From an uncultured Sutterella sp. (GTDB lineage Bacteria; Pseudomonadota; Gammaproteobacteria; Burkholderiales; Burkholderiaceae_F): a stretch of 6,367 nt of DNA. Within the stretch, counting starts at the first letter, position 1, and the number at the start of each line of letters is the position of its first letter. Below are positions 4,581 through 6,367 of the stretch, piece by piece. Location of the stretch: NCBI GenBank assembly GCA_902477615.1, contig CABSHY010000080.1, positions 1 through 6,367 on the forward strand. The letters are read 5' to 3'. The position numbers were made by a program, and so were the translations under genes. Below the pieces are notes generated by a model, which was not told the origin of the DNA, made no database searches, and was given only the letters and a program-made list of their open reading frames with translations.

Positions 4581-6367
4581 GTGATTCCTGAGAGTTTTAT
4601 TGAAGAGGTACTCTCTCGCACCGACATTGTTCAAGTGATCGGTCGCTATGTGAAGTTGCAACATAAGGGCACCAACTGGCTTGCCTGTTGTCCATTTCAT
4701 AAGGAAAAAACACCGTCCTTTGCCGTTAACCAACAAAAGCAATTCTTTAAATGCTTCGGTTGTGGTGAACACGGCACGGCCATTTCTTTTTTGATGAAGT
4801 ACAAAGGTCTCTCGTTTCCTGAGGCCATCAAAGAGCTTGCGGATAATCTGGGACTGGAAGTTCCCGAAGACAAGCAAGAAAAAGCTCGCCAAGCCAAAGC
4901 AAAAAGTTTAACGGACTTCTTAGAATCCGCCGCTGGTTTTTACCATCAAAATCTCTTTCACGATGTCAAAACCATTGAGTATCTCAAAGGACGTGGTATC
5001 ACGGAAGAGACGGCTAAAAAATTCCAAATTGGTTTTTCGCCTGATTCTTGGCACGGCTTAAAAGAAATTTTCCCCGATCTTTTTTACGATGAAGCAAAAC
5101 TTGAAGAGTGTGGCTTAATCATCGTTAAAGATGACAAGCGCTATGACCGATTCCGCAATCGCGTCATGTTCCCGATTCGCAACCCCAGAGGCAAGGTAAT
5201 AGGTTTTGGGGCTCGTACGATGGTGCCTGGGGAAGAACCTAAGTTCCTCAATTCGCCAGAAACCCCTGTTTACCATAAGGGGCTTGAACTCTACGGCCTT
5301 TATGAGGCAAGAGACTCTATCCACAAAAAAGGGCGCGCCATTGTCTGCGAAGGTTACATGGATGTGATTCAGCTCTCGCAAGCCGGTTTTACGGAGTCGG
5401 TGGCGGCGTTGGGAACGTCCATTACTTCAGAGCATGTTAAGCGATTGTTCCAATTAACCGACAACGTTTACTTTTCCTTTGACGGTGACGCTGCAGGCTT
5501 TAAGGCAGCCCGCCGTGCCATGGAGTCAACCCTTGCCATCATCACCGAGACGCAAACGGCCCACTTTGTGATGTTGCCCCAAGGGGAGGACCCTGATAGC
5601 TTGATTAAGACGCAAGGGGTAGAGGCCTTTGAATCGCAGTTAAATGCGGGTTTTGCTCTCTCAAAATTCTTTGTCTTAGACATTGTTCGTGAGGTAACGA
5701 ACGGCCGAGGTTTTAGAACGGCAGAAGAACGTGCAAAGGCAGTTGCTATCGCTAAGCCGTTATTGTCTCGTATGAGTGCACTGGCGCTTCGACAATTGTT
5801 GGTTCAAGAGTTAGCGGCAGCTATTCGTATGGAACCGGGGGAATTGGCCGCTTTATGTGGTATTGCCCTTGTTCAAGAAACGCCCGTTGTTCAAAAGACG
5901 CCTAACGGTTATGGTCGAGATTCTGTACAAAGCCAACGTTGGCGTCGCACGCCTAAACCCGTCACGACAGGGCCGGTCTTTACCAACATTAAACGCCGTC
6001 TTTTGCAGTGCTTTATTGCTAACCCCCAATGGCTTTTGAAATATTCGGACTTAATTGCCGATGAGATGTTGGATACCGTTGATGAATGGGAAGGGGCTAT
6101 TGTGAGACTTTGGCATTTGGCACAATCTCACTTAACGGATGAAGATGGTAAAGCGGTTGATGCGCGAATGAATAGCGGTTACTTGCTCTCATTCTTGGAT
6201 GATGACCCGATGCACGATACGATGTTGGCATTGGCCAGTCAAGAAGAGGATTTGAAGACGGAGCCGGAAATCGCAGAATTCGAAATCAAGTGTGCGTTCT
6301 TAAAGCTAGAGAAGGCACAGCTTGATGCCATGGTGATGGAGTTGCTGGCCGCAGAAGAGCGAGGAGA
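4581..6367 (+). CDS. dnaG: DNA primase, 3'-truncated by the window edge
   Basis: DnaG makes the RNA primers for lagging-strand and fork-restart synthesis. The frame opens at GTG 4581 and stays open for 595 codons to the window end, so only a short C-terminal part can be missing. GTG is chosen because it gives the family start (M)IPESFIEEVLSRTDIVQVIG and has AAGGA (4569-4573) seven bases upstream. The CHC2 zinc finger has ligands C37, H40, C58 and C61 (CCPFH, CFGCG). The RNA polymerase domain has the basic YDRFRNRVMFPIRNPRGKVI (188-207). Its Toprim motif has E257 in EGYMD and D301 and D303 in FDGDAAG; the E-to-D spacing equals that of E. coli. GEDPD is at 335-339. A low-complexity linker (about 435-465) leads into the helicase-binding C-terminal domain from about 466. 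All catalytic residues are present. Confidence 0.97.
   Translation, partial: MIPESFIEEVLSRTDIVQVIGRYVKLQHKGTNWLACCPFHKEKTPSFAVNQQKQFFKCFGCGEHGTAISFLMKYKGLSFPEAIKELADNLGLEVPEDKQEKARQAKAKSLTDFLESAAGFYHQNLFHDVKTIEYLKGRGITEETAKKFQIGFSPDSWHGLKEIFPDLFYDEAKLEECGLIIVKDDKRYDRFRNRVMFPIRNPRGKVIGFGARTMVPGEEPKFLNSPETPVYHKGLELYGLYEARDSIHKKGRAIVCEGYMDVIQLSQAGFTESVAALGTSITSEHVKRLFQLTDNVYFSFDGDAAGFKAARRAMESTLAIITETQTAHFVMLPQGEDPDSLIKTQGVEAFESQLNAGFALSKFFVLDIVREVTNGRGFRTAEERAKAVAIAKPLLSRMSALALRQLLVQELAAAIRMEPGELAALCGIALVQETPVVQKTPNGYGRDSVQSQRWRRTPKPVTTGPVFTNIKRRLLQCFIANPQWLLKYSDLIADEMLDTVDEWEGAIVRLWHLAQSHLTDEDGKAVDARMNSGYLLSFLDDDPMHDTMLALASQEEDLKTEPEIAEFEIKCAFLKLEKAQLDAMVMELLAAEERG

Noticed and set aside
4518..4897. 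Two minus-strand frames (124 and 66 residues) opposite the start of dnaG
   Set aside because: They lie opposite the zinc-finger coding part of dnaG, which is in frame and strongly conserved. They are shadows of its codon pattern.
5857..6039. 60-residue plus-strand frame inside dnaG
   Set aside because: It overlaps the linker and C-terminal domain of dnaG in another frame, with no ribosome binding site or protein-like features.

Overview
The window reads as an ordinary stretch of chromosomal housekeeping DNA from a Gram-negative bacterium. It is most likely a betaproteobacterium of the order Burkholderiales, possibly of the Sutterellaceae type. The evidence is the rpmB-rpmG pair, the zinc-free form of bL33, the order rpsU-yqeY-dnaG, tsaD divergent from rpsU, and the betaproteobacterial look of DnaG, YbaK and IspH. 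The taxonomic call is an inference from protein sequence and gene order, not from a database search. I see no mobile element, CRISPR array, tRNA or rRNA.

Layout, left to right. (1) 2-166: the last 54 codons of an unrecognised plus-strand gene, ending in a bidirectional terminator (189-216). (2) 233-646, minus strand: the operon rpmB-rpmG (50S proteins bL28 and bL33), driven by a convincing sigma70-type promoter at 724-752. (3) About 330 bp without a gene (661-993), holding that promoter, a DnaA-box-like 9-mer and a possible ispH promoter. (4) 994-2425, plus strand: ispH (last step of the MEP isoprenoid pathway) and a ybaK-type aminoacyl-tRNA deacylase gene, 13 bp apart and probably co-transcribed. 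(5) A strong bidirectional terminator (2432-2471) between ybaK and the convergent tsaD. (6) tsaD (2474-3520, minus), for tRNA t6A37 synthesis. (7) A 200-bp divergent spacer with a perfect inverted repeat close to rpsU. (8) rpsU (bS21), yqeY and the nearly complete dnaG (primase), all plus strand. dnaG begins at GTG 4581 and runs off the right edge.

Most of these genes serve translation: bL28, bL33, bS21, tRNA modification, tRNA proofreading and a GatB/YqeY protein. DnaG links the last block to replication, as in the 'macromolecular synthesis' operon (rpsU-dnaG-rpoD) of enterobacteria. The most notable non-coding structure lies inside this operon. Three consecutive hairpins, the last a textbook intrinsic terminator, separate rpsU from yqeY. 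A second intrinsic terminator separates yqeY from dnaG. This suggests stepwise lowering of transcription from an abundant ribosomal protein to a scarce primase.

I found no clear candidate for a previously undescribed system. The points worth a second look are regulatory: the stepped terminators, the rpsU-proximal palindrome, the SD-less starts of ispH and tsaD, and a gene-free gap where related genomes may carry radC and fkpB.
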